In this document: positions 8,961 through 17,810 of the stretch, in pieces
Layout: every line of letters begins with the position of its first letter
How positions within the stretch are numbered: the stretch's first letter is position 1
Source of the DNA: Lachnospiraceae bacterium
Lineage (GTDB): Bacteria; Bacillota; Clostridia; Lachnospirales; Lachnospiraceae
Reading direction: 5' to 3'
NCBI GenBank assembly: GCA_015056765.1
Contig: SVFQ01000004.1
Span: 62,001-126,000 of the forward strand
Length of the DNA: 64,000 nucleotides
Made by a program: the position numbers and the translations under genes
The notes under the pieces: model-generated
Database searches by the model: none
Seen by the model: only the letters and a program-made list of their open reading frames with translations
Told to the model about the DNA's origin: nothing

Positions 8961-10772
8961 TTAGAAATTCTTAAACACATGCATCTCCTGGTTCAGTCCC
9001 TCTACTGTAGCTGCGCTGTCCTGCATGCTCTGATTAATATGATTCATATCGGTTACCAGTAAAGAGGTATTATTCGCGGAAGAAGTCACGGCATTGGCAC
9101 TTTCCTCCACTGCCTTGGAAATACCATCCATAGAGTCTGTCATGCGAACCATAATCTGAGATAGCTCTTTGGTTTTATCTTCAAATACAGACATGGCACC
9201 ACTGACATGGTTTGCATCTTCCTGATACTGCTCACCGGACTGTACAAAGCCGTCATAATCATTCAATACTCTTTCCTGGGTAAAGCTGATCATATCACCG
9301 GCTGTCTCAGAAAGAGTTCTTACGGCCTTAATAACCATACCGTTAATCTGTTGAATATTATTGGCTGTATCTCTGCTGGAATCTGCAAGTAGGCGGATTT
9401 CGTCAGCAACTACCGCAAAGCCCTTACCAGCCTCACCTGCTCTGGCTGCCTCGATAGAAGCATTCAGTGCCAGCAGATTCGTCTGCTTGGAAATATTCAG
9501 AATCTCATCTGTCAACGCATTAACCTGATCTACACTTTCAGAATCCTGAATGGCCTTTTGCATATCAGCTACAATTTGATCCAGCATTTCAGCTGTAGCC
9601 TGTTTGTTCTCTTTGGCTGTCTGGGCTAAAGAGGAGGCTCTGTCATTCATCTCCTGCGCATACTGATGAATGGATTCTGTTTCATCAGAAATAATTCTCA
9701 CATGATCATCTACTGCAGCTGTATTTTCGTTTACCGTAGTAACAGTAGCAGAAACTTCTTCCATGGTGGCAGAAAGCTCTTCCAGCGCCGAAGAAATATT
9801 CTGCGCATTATCATTGCAAGTGCTTACATCATCTCCAACCGCTTCAATTACCTGATTAATCTGCAGGGTAGACTGATCGATACGACGAATAATATTCTGC
9901 AGGGTCTCAATAAACTTATTGATACCAACTGCTAATCTACCGATTTCATCATTTCCTGTAACGGTAACTCGTTTGGTAAGGTCACCTTCCCCTTTTTCAA
10001 TTTCATCAATGATTCGATTTAATTCTTTACCGGTAGCTAAAAGTGGTTTTAGAACAGAAAAATGGGTGATCAAAACAGCAATACCTAAAGCAACTACAGA
10101 AAAAATGATAATTGCCACGGTAGCAACTCTTGTATTAGCGTAGGACTTGCCAAGTTCGGTCACTGCTCCATCTGATAAGCTCTTCTCGATAACCCGGAGA
10201 CCTTCTAAGTCTGTAAATACCAGTTCGGAGCTGGTCACAACAATATAGTTATTGTTAGAAATTGCCTGTGCTCTGTTTCCTTCATGATTTTTGGACACCA
10301 CATCATCACGATAAGTAGAATACATATTGTAATGATTGGTAAACACTTGAAGGAGTTCCTGTTCTTCTGCAGATGCGTCCTTCATAATGGCGTCGATATA
10401 AGTGTCCATCTGAGAAATTACTTGAGATAGATTCTGCTCCGCCTTTTCCACATCTGCTTTGGAGGTGTTCATGTCAATCAGCAAGATACCATTTACAATG
10501 CGCATCTGCTCCTGCATATTCTTTTCCATATCAGCTGCTGTTTCCAAACGCACCAGATACTTCTGAGAAATCAATTTTGCTTTCTGATACACATGATTAC
10601 TATTCGTAAGGCCCTGTAAGCTGGCTAAAATAGCAATGATTGCTAAAAGCAATACCGGAAATAAAATCCTGTATCGTACAGAAAGTCTTTTTCCCTTTTT
10701 GCCTCCAACTGTAGTTACTTTTTTTTCCCCTTTTTCTTTGGACGAGTTTTTGAATACCTTCTTTCTTTGCAT
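8961..10772 (-). CDS. Methyl-accepting chemotaxis protein
   Basis: Transmembrane chemoreceptor that signals to CheA/CheW. From the ATG at 10772 (preceded by GGGGG, better placed than an earlier in-frame start) the 603-residue protein has a Lys-rich N-terminus, membrane segment 1 at about 36-53, a helical extracellular sensor to about 214 (four-helix-bundle type by its heptad pattern), membrane segment 2 at about 215-236, HAMP at about 238-290, and a long coiled-coil signalling domain. The hairpin tip reads [20 protein letters not shown] followed by [12 protein letters not shown] near residues 428-460, the invariant MCP core. The ligand is unknown. No CheA, CheW or CheY gene is nearby. It suggests a motile organism. 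Confidence 0.95.
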   Translation of the reverse strand: MQRKKVFKNSSKEKGEKKVTTVGGKKGKRLSVRYRILFPVLLLAIIAILASLQGLTNSNHVYQKAKLISQKYLVRLETAADMEKNMQEQMRIVNGILLIDMNTSKADVEKAEQNLSQVISQMDTYIDAIMKDASAEEQELLQVFTNHYNMYSTYRDDVVSKNHEGNRAQAISNNNYIVVTSSELVFTDLEGLRVIEKSLSDGAVTELGKSYANTRVATVAIIIFSVVALGIAVLITHFSVLKPLLATGKELNRIIDEIEKGEGDLTKRVTVTGNDEIGRLAVGINKFIETLQNIIRRIDQSTLQINQVIEAVGDDVSTCNDNAQNISSALEELSATMEEVSATVTTVNENTAAVDDHVRIISDETESIHQYAQEMNDRASSLAQTAKENKQATAEMLDQIVADMQKAIQDSESVDQVNALTDEILNISKQTNLLALNASIEAARAGEAGKGFAVVADEIRLLADSSRDTANNIQQINGMVIKAVRTLSETAGDMISFTQERVLNDYDGFVQSGEQYQEDANHVSGAMSVFEDKTKELSQIMVRMTDSMDGISKAVEESANAVTSSANNTSLLVTDMNHINQSMQDSAATVEGLNQEMHVFKNF

Positions 10773-10903
10773 AATGATGCCCCCAATCAAAATATTCGTC
10801 TTAGAAAAAACAATGCCTACCCCTAGACACAATTTCATTTTACTCTTAAGTAGTCGCTACAACAAGAAGCAAAATGCGCCTTCTTGTACAATTTTTGCCA
10901 TAT

Positions 10904-11632
10904 TTACTTCTGCAAAACGACAAAGTATAGCAAAATGTACAGAAGCGCCAAATGTAGCGGATAAAATGCATAAAAGAAATACTTAAGTCCCTTACCCTTT
11001 TGGTGATTGTAACAAAGCAAAATAGGAATGGATAAGGCCGCAGGTGCTTCTATCCATTGATAGAAAAGCACCAGTACAAGAGTCGGTGCCACAATTGCTA
11101 AAATAGGGATTTTACGTAAGAAATAAATCGACAGAATTGCTAACACCCCGCATGCACTATAATCTGTCGACAATACTTCCGCCAGCCCCATAAATCCAAA
11201 GGTGATCATGAAATCAAAAAGTCCCAAAATCCACTTATTGGCAATCTGTTTTTCGCCCCAATCCAGGACAATCATGGCCATAAGCCCCAGTGCTAATGTA
11301 AAAAACACGTTTTGATGTCCATTGTCTATAAACTTCATGGAAAAAGCTGCGTCAAAGGGCACTTCAGAAATCGCACAAAATAGCAGTAACCGTCCCAAGT
11401 ACTTTGCTTTATTGTGTGTATATGTAAATCCCTCCACCAAGGTGTAACAAAAAATCGGAAATGCGATGCGACCGATGCCTCTTAAGAATAAATCGATTGT
11501 AAGAAAGGGGCTTCTTGGTAAAGCCCCTTCCATTACTCCATTTTCAATTATTGCTGCTCCGATGTGGTCGATAAGCATACAAAAGATGGCAATCAGCTTA
11601 ATGGCAGTTCCATCCAGCTTTTTACTTTTCAT
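10904..11632 (-). CDS. TraX-family membrane protein
   Basis: A 242-residue polytopic membrane protein with about seven hydrophobic helices. The start LDGTAIKLIAIFCMLIDHIG, then RGIGRIAFPIFCYTLVEGF and a C-terminal YAFYPLHLALLYIL match the TraX family, named after the F-plasmid pilin acetylase; chromosomal Firmicutes copies have no proven substrate and this one has no conjugation genes around it. The HIGA and YPLH histidines are the kind expected of membrane acyltransferases. GAGG precedes the ATG, and the gene overlaps the end of the glycosyltransferase gene by 11 bases, suggesting that they are made together, perhaps to decorate an envelope glycan. Confidence 0.83.
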   Translation of the reverse strand: MKSKKLDGTAIKLIAIFCMLIDHIGAAIIENGVMEGALPRSPFLTIDLFLRGIGRIAFPIFCYTLVEGFTYTHNKAKYLGRLLLFCAISEVPFDAAFSMKFIDNGHQNVFFTLALGLMAMIVLDWGEKQIANKWILGLFDFMITFGFMGLAEVLSTDYSACGVLAILSIYFLRKIPILAIVAPTLVLVLFYQWIEAPAALSIPILLCYNHQKGKGLKYFFYAFYPLHLALLYILLYFVVLQK

Positions 11633-12560
11633 TTTGTTTCCTCATCATTTCAATCAAACCAAGTTGAAACTCAAAGTCTCTTCGATCCTTATTGGCATTA
11701 TTGGAAAGAATCATGCCTGCAAAGAAGGACTGGATTGCTGCAAGTGCAACAAATCCGCATACAATCAATGTGGGGAATTTCGCCACAAGTCCCGTCTTTA
11801 CGTAATCCAAAAATACCGGTAAAAAGAAACCAAAGGAAATCAGTAATAAAACAAGACTGACTAAGGAAAAAAACTGCATTGGCTTATACACCCTAAATAA
11901 CCTAGCGATGGTTCTAAGTACTTTAAAGCCATCAGAATAGGTATTCAGCTTACTTTCGCTGCCTTCCGGACGATCCCTATAATCCACAATGACATTGGCA
12001 ATCTGCATATTGTTGTTGACCGCATGGATAGTCATTTCAGTCTCGATTTCAAAGCCCTTAGATAATACCGGAAATGTCTTCACGAAATTATAACTAAAAG
12101 TTCGATATCCCGTCATTATGTCCTTGATGTCACAGTGAAACAGGCCATTGATAGAACCTCTCACCATGCTGTTTCCAAGATTGTGAAAAGGTCTCTTATT
12201 CTCCGAAAAATAAGTACTGCTGAGACGGTCACCAACCACCATATCTGCCTTTTCTTCCAGAACCAGACGCACCATTTCCTTCGCATTTTCCAAAGGATAG
12301 GTGTCATCTCCATCTGTCAGCACATAGCATTCCGCATCAATCTCACGAAACATACGTCTTAGTACATTTCCTTTTCCTTGCTGTCTTTCCTGTCTCACAA
12401 TAGCGCCATGCTCTTTTGCAATTTTAGCGGTATTGTCTGTTGAGTTATTATCATATACATAAACCACAGCTTCCGGAAGAAATCTTCTGGCATCCTCTAT
12501 GACTTTGGCAATGGTTTTTTCTTCGTTATAGCAAGGAATCAATAATGCTACTTTATCCAT
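11622..12560 (-). CDS. Family 2 glycosyltransferase, polyprenyl-phosphate type
   Basis: Likely transfers a sugar from a nucleotide donor to a polyprenyl phosphate at the membrane. The 312-residue protein has a GT-A fold N-terminus (VALLIPCYNEEKTIAKVI), the metal-binding DGDDTYP near residue 83, and a C-terminal pair of membrane helices (about 228-250 and 265-287), like dolichol-phosphate mannose synthase relatives and DPM1/GtrB proteins. AAGGAG precedes the ATG, 10 bases after tyrS, so it probably shares the tyrS T-box transcript and is followed by the TraX-like gene. Sugar and acceptor are not predictable. Confidence 0.88.
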   Translation of the reverse strand: MDKVALLIPCYNEEKTIAKVIEDARRFLPEAVVYVYDNNSTDNTAKIAKEHGAIVRQERQQGKGNVLRRMFREIDAECYVLTDGDDTYPLENAKEMVRLVLEEKADMVVGDRLSSTYFSENKRPFHNLGNSMVRGSINGLFHCDIKDIMTGYRTFSYNFVKTFPVLSKGFEIETEMTIHAVNNNMQIANVIVDYRDRPEGSESKLNTYSDGFKVLRTIARLFRVYKPMQFFSLVSLVLLLISFGFFLPVFLDYVKTGLVAKFPTLIVCGFVALAAIQSFFAGMILSNNANKDRRDFEFQLGLIEMMRKQNEK

Positions 12561-12569
12561 AGGTACTCC

Positions 12570-13796
12570 TTATTCAACCACAACTCGTTTGAAGTTCTTT
12601 TTACCCTTTCTTACAATCATACCATCTCCGGTGAACTGGCTCATGTCGAAAGAAGCATGAATGTCTGTAACCTTCTCATCTCCTGCAACAACACCACCCT
12701 GTTCAATGGCACGTCTGCCTTCTCCACGGCTTGCCACTAAGCCGGCTTCCACAAGAACAGAGATCATATCAATTTTATCATCTGTAAATTTATCAGCGGA
12801 AAGTACAGCTTTTGGCATATTTTCAATACTTCCGGCTCCGGCAAAAAGACCCTTGGAAGCTTCTTTTGCTTTGTCTGCTTCCTCGGTACCATGTACCATC
12901 TGCGTCAGTTCATAAGCTAAGATTTCTTTTGCTTCATTGAGCTGAGCCCCTTCCCATTTGTCCATTTCATTAATCTGCTCTAAAGGCAGGAAGGTCAGCA
13001 TACGGATACATTTCAATACGTCAGCATCCCCAACGTTTCTCCAATACTGGTAGAACTCGTAAGGAGTAGTCTTATTAGCATCCAGCCATACAGCATTTCC
13101 GGCTGTTTTACCCATCTTCTTGCCCTGAGAGTCTGTCAGTAAAGTAATGGTCATGGCATGGGCATCTTTGCCAAGTTTTCTACGGATAAGCTCAGTACCA
13201 CCGAGCATATTGCTCCACTGATCATCTCCACCAAATTCCATGTTACAACCATATTCCTGGAACATGTGATAGAAGTCATAGGACTGCATAATCATGTAGT
13301 TAAACTCTAAGAAACTCAGTCCTTTTTCCATACGCTGTTTGTAGCACTCTGCACGAAGCATGTTATTGACAGAGAAGCAAGCACCTACTTCACGAAGCAA
13401 ATCTACATAGTTTAGTTTCAGTAACCAATCTGCATTGTTTACCATCATGGCTTTGCCTTCACCAAATTCGATGAAGCGTTCCATCTGTCGTTTAAAGCAC
13501 TCTGCGTTGTGATCGATGTCTTCTTTTGTCAGCATTTTACGCATATCGGTACGTCCGGAAGGGTCACCAATCATAGTAGTACCGCCACCAATCAAAGCGA
13601 TTGGTTTATTTCCAGCCTGCTGCAATCTTTTCATCAAAGTAAGCGCCATGAAATGTCCGGCTGTTAAAGAATCTGCTGTACAGTCGAAGCCAATATAGAA
13701 AGTAGCCTTTCCGTTATTGATCATCTCTCTGATATGCTCTTCATCTGTCACCTGCGCAATCAGGCCTCTTTCTTTTAGTTCTTCATAAATCTGCAT
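12570..13796 (-). CDS. tyrS: Tyrosyl-tRNA synthetase
   Basis: Charges tRNA-Tyr with tyrosine. The 408-residue protein is a class I synthetase of the bacterial TyrRS group: the Rossmann start FYIGFDCTADSLTAGHF holds the HIGH-equivalent, GGDDQWSNMLGG binds tyrosine and tRNA, KMGKTAGNAVWL is the KMSKS loop, and residues from about 340 on form the S4 RNA-binding domain (AGLVASRGEGRRAIEQGG). The gene follows a T-box leader with a UAC (Tyr) specifier, which agrees with the product. Downstream, the glycosyltransferase and TraX-like genes begin within 10 bases without a terminator. Confidence 0.97.
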   Translation of the reverse strand: MQIYEELKERGLIAQVTDEEHIREMINNGKATFYIGFDCTADSLTAGHFMALTLMKRLQQAGNKPIALIGGGTTMIGDPSGRTDMRKMLTKEDIDHNAECFKRQMERFIEFGEGKAMMVNNADWLLKLNYVDLLREVGACFSVNNMLRAECYKQRMEKGLSFLEFNYMIMQSYDFYHMFQEYGCNMEFGGDDQWSNMLGGTELIRRKLGKDAHAMTITLLTDSQGKKMGKTAGNAVWLDANKTTPYEFYQYWRNVGDADVLKCIRMLTFLPLEQINEMDKWEGAQLNEAKEILAYELTQMVHGTEEADKAKEASKGLFAGAGSIENMPKAVLSADKFTDDKIDMISVLVEAGLVASRGEGRRAIEQGGVVAGDEKVTDIHASFDMSQFTGDGMIVRKGKKNFKRVVVE

Positions 13797-13881
13797 GTTC
13801 TTTTCCTCGTCTTTCTCTTTCTTTCTCGCTAAAACAAACTTATGAGATTGCGAAACGTCTCATAAGCCAAGAGCAAGGCAT

Positions 13882-14112
13882 AAAAAAATCCCGCCCTTAC
13901 ACAGGGACGGGATAAAAATCTCGTGTTACCACCCTTATTCACAAACAGCTCACACTGTCTGCCTCAGCAGGTACAGCTTTCGCGATACCCTCACTACGAT
14001 AACGTGTAGTCCTCCGTCGCAGCCTACTAATAAAATTCGGTGCGCAGCTCCAAGATGTATTTCATCAAAACCTTGCCCTGCGCCTCTCACCTGCCGGCAG
14101 CTCTCTGTAAGG
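13882..14112 (-). promoter_or_regulatory. T-box leader of tyrS with tyrosine specifier
   Basis: The transcript leader senses uncharged tRNA-Tyr. On the minus strand it has stem I beginning near CAGAGAGCTGCC, the specifier triplet TAC at 14059-14057 within GATGAAATACATC, the later AGTAGGCTGCGACGGA element, the T-box AGGGTGGTAACACG at about 13936-13922, and a terminator (ATCCCGTCCCT with AGGGCGGGAT, then seven T) at about 13913-13882. The TGGT bulge would pair with the ACCA end of a tRNA carrying discriminator A, as expected for tRNA-Tyr. This explains the 450-base gap between tyrS and hypA. Confidence 0.95.
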
Positions 14113-14155
14113 ATATTTTGATTACTTCTTCTTTTCTCAGCCTTTATCTTACCTC

Positions 14156-14184
14156 ATTGTACCTAAGGCAAGTAAAAAAGTAAA
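14156..14184 (-). promoter_or_regulatory. tyrS promoter
   Basis: On the minus strand TTTACT (14184-14179) and TACAAT (14161-14156) are separated by exactly 17 bases, placing the start of transcription near 14149, just before the T-box stem I. Confidence 0.7.
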
Positions 14185-14192
14185 GAAAATTT

Positions 14193-14223
14193 TGTGGTAA
14201 GCCGTTAGAAACCACAGTATAAT
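14193..14223 (+). promoter_or_regulatory. hypA -10 box with adjoining inverted repeat
   Basis: A perfect TATAAT lies at 14218-14223, 22 bases before the hypA ATG. No good -35 is present at the normal spacing. Just upstream sits the inverted repeat TGTGGT-N12-ACCACA (14193-14216), covering the region where RNA polymerase would touch the -35. This is the layout of an operator or activator site; the regulator is unknown. Confidence 0.55.
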
Positions 14224-14245
14224 AAATGAAGTTGGAGGCAGGAAA

Positions 14246-14596
14246 ATGCACGAGCTTAGTATAGTAAAAAGATTTATGAATATCGCATTGGAAGAAGCAG
14301 AAAAAAGAAAAATCGATAGAATTACTGCCCTTACCCTACAAGTGGGTGAAATGACTGATGTTTTACCGGAGTACTTGCACAAATACTATGACATGTGCGC
14401 AGAGGGCACTGTTTTAGAAGGCTCAAAACTCATCATCGAACCTGTGCCCATGAAAGTAAAATGCTTATCCTGTGGTCATGAATATAATCCCATGAAAACC
14501 AAGGATAGAGTTTGCGACGCCTGTGGTAGTGGTGAATGCAAATTATTAGAGGGCCGTGACATCACTGTCAAAGCCCTCTCTTATGAATCCTTATAA
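14246..14596 (+). CDS. hypA: Nickel metallochaperone HypA
   Basis: HypA hands nickel to hydrogenase large subunits, working with HypB. The 116-residue protein starts with Met-His-Glu (MHELSIV), whose amine, His2 and Asp/Glu side chains make the nickel site, and has the structural zinc site formed by CLSC (near residue 74) and CDAC (near residue 91). GTTGGAGG precedes the ATG. No hydrogenase or other hyp gene is in the window, so it is a lone copy; the larB/larC nickel-cofactor genes 8 kb away are the only other nickel genes visible. Its end overlaps the convergent gene by 6 bases at TTATAA, which serves both stop regions. Confidence 0.94.
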   Translation: MHELSIVKRFMNIALEEAEKRKIDRITALTLQVGEMTDVLPEYLHKYYDMCAEGTVLEGSKLIIEPVPMKVKCLSCGHEYNPMKTKDRVCDACGSGECKLLEGRDITVKALSYESL

Positions 14597-15166
14597 ATCT
14601 ACGGTACCGATTAAAGTTCTATAATCTTCTGCTAAATCTTCATTCTCCATATTGTAGGTTTCGATATCCACCTTCTTTGCCCCCTGAGGCACAAAGAAAT
14701 ACATGGTTACAGTCTTTGTCTCGCCTACCGGAATTACGTATTCGCCGTAAGTCTTTTCAATATAGTTTCCTGCCGCATTTTCATACATACGATCATTATA
14801 GGAGGTTACCCCATATAATTTTTCGCCATTTTCATCATAACAATAGCCAAACATAAAATCATTATAGCCATAAGAAATGTCAGTGTTTCCGATATTGGCC
14901 AGTTTGATATCAAACTGATATAATTCGCTATCACTGTTAAGGATTGCATCTTCTATGACAGCGTGATTCAAAAAACCGGGAAGGTTATCTAAATCCTCTA
15001 CCTTTTTTGCTGTGATAGACTCTGTACGAAAAAGTCCACTGGTATTCACATCATACATTTCAGATCTTAAATCGGATAATTTATCACTGGAGCCCGAAAA
15101 TGGTGCTGCAAAAGAAATCACCGCAACCCCAATTGTTAATAGCGCATATTTAAAATTAATTCCCAT
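14591..15166 (-). CDS. Secreted protein with Ig-like (DUF4352-type) domain, unknown role
   Basis: I do not recognise a function. The 191-residue protein has a short hydrophobic N-terminus (residues 7-22, FKYALLTIGVAVISFAA) that may be a signal or anchor, then a beta-rich domain. YQFDIKLANIGNTDISY followed later by PVGETKTVTMYFFVPQGAKK is the pattern of the DUF4352/telokin-like Ig-fold proteins found on Firmicutes surfaces. The gene starts 2 bases after the stop of the zinc-ribbon membrane protein, which has a similar outer domain, so the pair probably acts together at the cell surface. It lacks a lipobox cysteine. Confidence 0.6.
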   Translation of the reverse strand: MGINFKYALLTIGVAVISFAAPFSGSSDKLSDLRSEMYDVNTSGLFRTESITAKKVEDLDNLPGFLNHAVIEDAILNSDSELYQFDIKLANIGNTDISYGYNDFMFGYCYDENGEKLYGVTSYNDRMYENAAGNYIEKTYGEYVIPVGETKTVTMYFFVPQGAKKVDIETYNMENEDLAEDYRTLIGTVDL

Positions 15167-15168
15167 GC

Positions 15169-16119
15169 TTATTCATCCTCTGCTTCGTTTACCATAGTAG
15201 CACTTGTAATAGGGCAAACCACTTTCTGGCGTTCTTTCAAATGTTGGATATCTCTACGTCCACTGTTATCATCATTAAAATAACCTTCCTTGATACCTAG
15301 AACTAAAGTAACTTCATCCGCTTTTTCATCTACAGAAAACAAAAAGTAACCCGGAACCATATCCCCGGTGTCCTGAGAGGTGTGTTCCCTTGGGTCGGTA
15401 TCTGCCAGTCCCATTGATAACTTCATGGTACGCAAATTCTCTTCTTCTAAAGTTTCAAGGAAATTTGCTTTATACTGGTCTGCTACAGGGTCATACACAA
15501 AGATTTTCGCATCATCCGTGTCACTGTCCCATACATAGTTTTCAAAATGATAGGATACTTGTATAAGTTTCTGGCCTTCCGCAATAAAAGGAGCCGCAAG
15601 TTCCGGATTTACTGTCTCGCAAGAATCTACCACCATGGTACTTTGTCCATATGCAAAAGGAGTTCCCAGAACGGCTTCCACTGTTTCATAATTTAAAGTT
15701 TCTGCTGATTTCAAGAATTCGCTCTTTTTATTCTCTACATTGAGAGGCATTACGGAATGGATGCAAAAACTGAGCAAAACACAGCATCCCATCACAATAA
15801 AATAGGGTTTCCGATTGATTTTCTCTTTTTCTTTTGCTTGTACCGCCTGATAAGCAGTGTTTTGTTTCTTTTTGTTTCCTTTTTTACCAGGGGCCTTCTC
15901 ATTTTGATGTTCTGTAGTCTCTTCCATTTCAGGAATATCTACCTTTTCAAAGCCGGTATTGAAGTCTTTGATATCATCTGCCTCCACCTCAAAGCCGGGT
16001 GTCTCCTCATATTGGTAAGGACCATTTTGCTCTAATTCGCTTTGAAACAGGCCACACTTTGGACAAATATTATGATATTTTCTTTCGTCAAATACGTTAC
16101 CGCAGTTATTACACTTCAT
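15169..16119 (-). CDS. Zinc-ribbon membrane protein with outer Ig-like domain, unknown role
   Basis: The protein begins with a zinc ribbon (CNNC near residue 3 and CPKC near residue 19), followed by an acidic, then Lys-rich cytosolic linker, one membrane helix (about residues 100-120, IVMGCCVLLSFCIHSVM) and an outer domain of about 190 residues with DUF4352-like beta strands (QKLIQVSYHFENYVW). I use the ATG at 16119; the longer frame would begin with TTG inside the last codons of gpsA. GGAAGTAA at the gpsA stop can serve as ribosome site. The domain order suggests a sensor or anchor linking cytosol and wall, but the function is unknown. Confidence 0.65.
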   Translation of the reverse strand: MKCNNCGNVFDERKYHNICPKCGLFQSELEQNGPYQYEETPGFEVEADDIKDFNTGFEKVDIPEMEETTEHQNEKAPGKKGNKKKQNTAYQAVQAKEKEKINRKPYFIVMGCCVLLSFCIHSVMPLNVENKKSEFLKSAETLNYETVEAVLGTPFAYGQSTMVVDSCETVNPELAAPFIAEGQKLIQVSYHFENYVWDSDTDDAKIFVYDPVADQYKANFLETLEEENLRTMKLSMGLADTDPREHTSQDTGDMVPGYFLFSVDEKADEVTLVLGIKEGYFNDDNSGRRDIQHLKERQKVVCPITSATMVNEAEDE

Positions 16120-16127
16120 CTTGACAC

Positions 16128-17135
16128 TTACTTCCAATCTGTCTGGATTTCATTTTTACCATCACGCAGCATTAATTCCTTCACCGCCAGGCTAGCATCT
16201 TTTCCTTCGAAAAGAATTTGATTGATCTGGGCGATGATAGGCATTTCAATCTGATATTTTTCAGATAATACTTTGCCGGCCTTTGCAGAATAGACACCTT
16301 CTACCACCTGATTGACTTCTTTCATGGCTTCATCCATGGATTTGCCTTGTCCCATCAGGATACCTGCTCTACGATTTCTGGAATGCATAGAGGCACAGGT
16401 AACAATCAAATCTCCTACACCGGTAAGACCATAGAAGGTTTCCATATGGCCGCCCATAGCTACGCCAAGTCTTGTAATCTCAGTAATACCTCGGGTAATC
16501 AACGCTGCTTTTGTATTATCCCCGTATCCAAGTCCATCTGCCATACCGGCAGCAAGGGCAATGACATTTTTCAGGGCAGCACCAAGTTCCATACCAAGCA
16601 TATCCGGACTGGTATATACTCGAAAATACTCGTTCATGAAGGCTGCCTGAATCTTCTCGGCCGTCTCTTTACTATGGGCACCAGCTACGATCGTTGTAGG
16701 GATACCCTTTCCTACTTCCTCTGCATGACTAGGTCCGCAAAGCACTGCCACATCAGCCTGTGGTATTTCCTGCTCCACCACATCAGACATAGTCATCAAA
16801 GTGGACTCTTCGATTCCCTTTGTAACAATGACAATAATCTGACCCGGTTCTACGAACTCTTTCATTTTCTGTGCTGTGCTTCTGGCAAAAGGAGAAGGAA
16901 CAGCTAGTACAAGCATATCTCTTCCTTTAATTGCCTCTGCTAAATCCGTGGTATAGAGAATACCCTCCGGAAGAATAACCCCGGGAAGTTTCTCCACCTG
17001 CTGGTGTTTTTCCCGAAGCATATCTATTTCTCTTTGATCAATGGACCAAACGCAAGTATCATGTCCATTATCAGTCACTACTTTTGATAAAGCGGTGCCC
17101 CAACTACCGGCACCAATTAAAGCTATTTTAGCCAT
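16128..17135 (-). CDS. gpsA: NAD(P)-dependent glycerol-3-phosphate dehydrogenase
   Basis: Reduces dihydroxyacetone phosphate to sn-glycerol-3-phosphate, the backbone for phospholipids. The 335-residue protein starts with the dinucleotide fold KIALIGAGSWGTAL, then VLAVPSPFAR, CGPSHAEEVGKG, and the catalytic helix ELGAALKNVIALAAGM with the conserved Lys; GLTGVGDLIVTC follows. GGGGG precedes the ATG. It follows plsY by 12 bases and der before that, the common Firmicutes der-plsY-gpsA order, which puts synthesis of glycerol-3-phosphate and its first acylation in one operon. Confidence 0.97.
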   Translation of the reverse strand: MAKIALIGAGSWGTALSKVVTDNGHDTCVWSIDQREIDMLREKHQQVEKLPGVILPEGILYTTDLAEAIKGRDMLVLAVPSPFARSTAQKMKEFVEPGQIIVIVTKGIEESTLMTMSDVVEQEIPQADVAVLCGPSHAEEVGKGIPTTIVAGAHSKETAEKIQAAFMNEYFRVYTSPDMLGMELGAALKNVIALAAGMADGLGYGDNTKAALITRGITEITRLGVAMGGHMETFYGLTGVGDLIVTCASMHSRNRRAGILMGQGKSMDEAMKEVNQVVEGVYSAKAGKVLSEKYQIEMPIIAQINQILFEGKDASLAVKELMLRDGKNEIQTDWK

Positions 17136-17147
17136 AGGAACCCCCTG

Positions 17148-17810
17148 TTATTGCTGGTTTTTATGTAATAAATAAGTTTTTCTTTCTTCTCCCTTGAGAA
17201 GTCTTACGATATTTTTGCGATGCATAAAGAACGCAAGAGCCGCAAGGCAGAAGCACACCACATACATCTCATAAAGATAATTGTTAGGCATTGCAACGCC
17301 TTTATACTGAATCATGCCAAGCTGTCCTTCTATCACAAGCTGGATAAAGAAGCATACATACACAAGTAAGGATCCCAGGGATACAAACTTGGTAGTCAGC
17401 CAGGTACCAAAGAAAGCGATATTACCAACGATAATAAAGCTTAAAGGTAAGCTAAGAATCAAACCTGCTGTGGCCGCAATCCCCTTTCCGCCTTTGAACT
17501 TTAGGTAAAACGGGAAATTGTGTCCTAAAATAGCACCTGCAGCGGTATACATCACCAAAAGATAGCTCATCTCCGGGTACTGTGGTACAAACACCTGCTT
17601 GGTAATAAAGCAGGCAATCATGGTTTTTAAAATGTCACAAGCCAGAACAAATAGTCCTGCCTTCGGTCCAAGAACTCGTAATGTATTGGTGGTGCCTGCA
17701 TTACCGGATCCTTTCGTACGAATATCAATTCCCTTTGCTTTTCCTAAAAAATAGGATGTCTGAATCATGCCAAATACATATCCAAGTAGAACGCAATATA
17801 CTCGAACCAT
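17148..17810 (-). CDS. plsY: Glycerol-3-phosphate acyltransferase PlsY
   Basis: Membrane enzyme that transfers the acyl group of acyl-phosphate (made by PlsX) to glycerol-3-phosphate to form lysophosphatidate. The 220-residue protein has about five to six membrane helices and the three family motifs: KGSGNAGTTNTLRV, GHNFPFYLKFKGGKGIA, and the later GVAMP-containing loop. Its ATG shares one base with the TAA stop of der, with AAAGGAG as ribosome site, so the two genes are translationally linked; gpsA follows and supplies its substrate. plsX lies elsewhere in this window (49 kb). Confidence 0.96.
   Translation of the reverse strand: MVRVYCVLLGYVFGMIQTSYFLGKAKGIDIRTKGSGNAGTTNTLRVLGPKAGLFVLACDILKTMIACFITKQVFVPQYPEMSYLLVMYTAAGAILGHNFPFYLKFKGGKGIAATAGLILSLPLSFIIVGNIAFFGTWLTTKFVSLGSLLVYVCFFIQLVIEGQLGMIQYKGVAMPNNYLYEMYVVCFCLAALAFFMHRKNIVRLLKGEERKTYLLHKNQQ

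Noticed and set aside
13882..14112. tRNA-like or small RNA gene in the tyrS-hypA gap
   Set aside because: All structure is explained by the T-box leader, including specifier, T-box and terminator.
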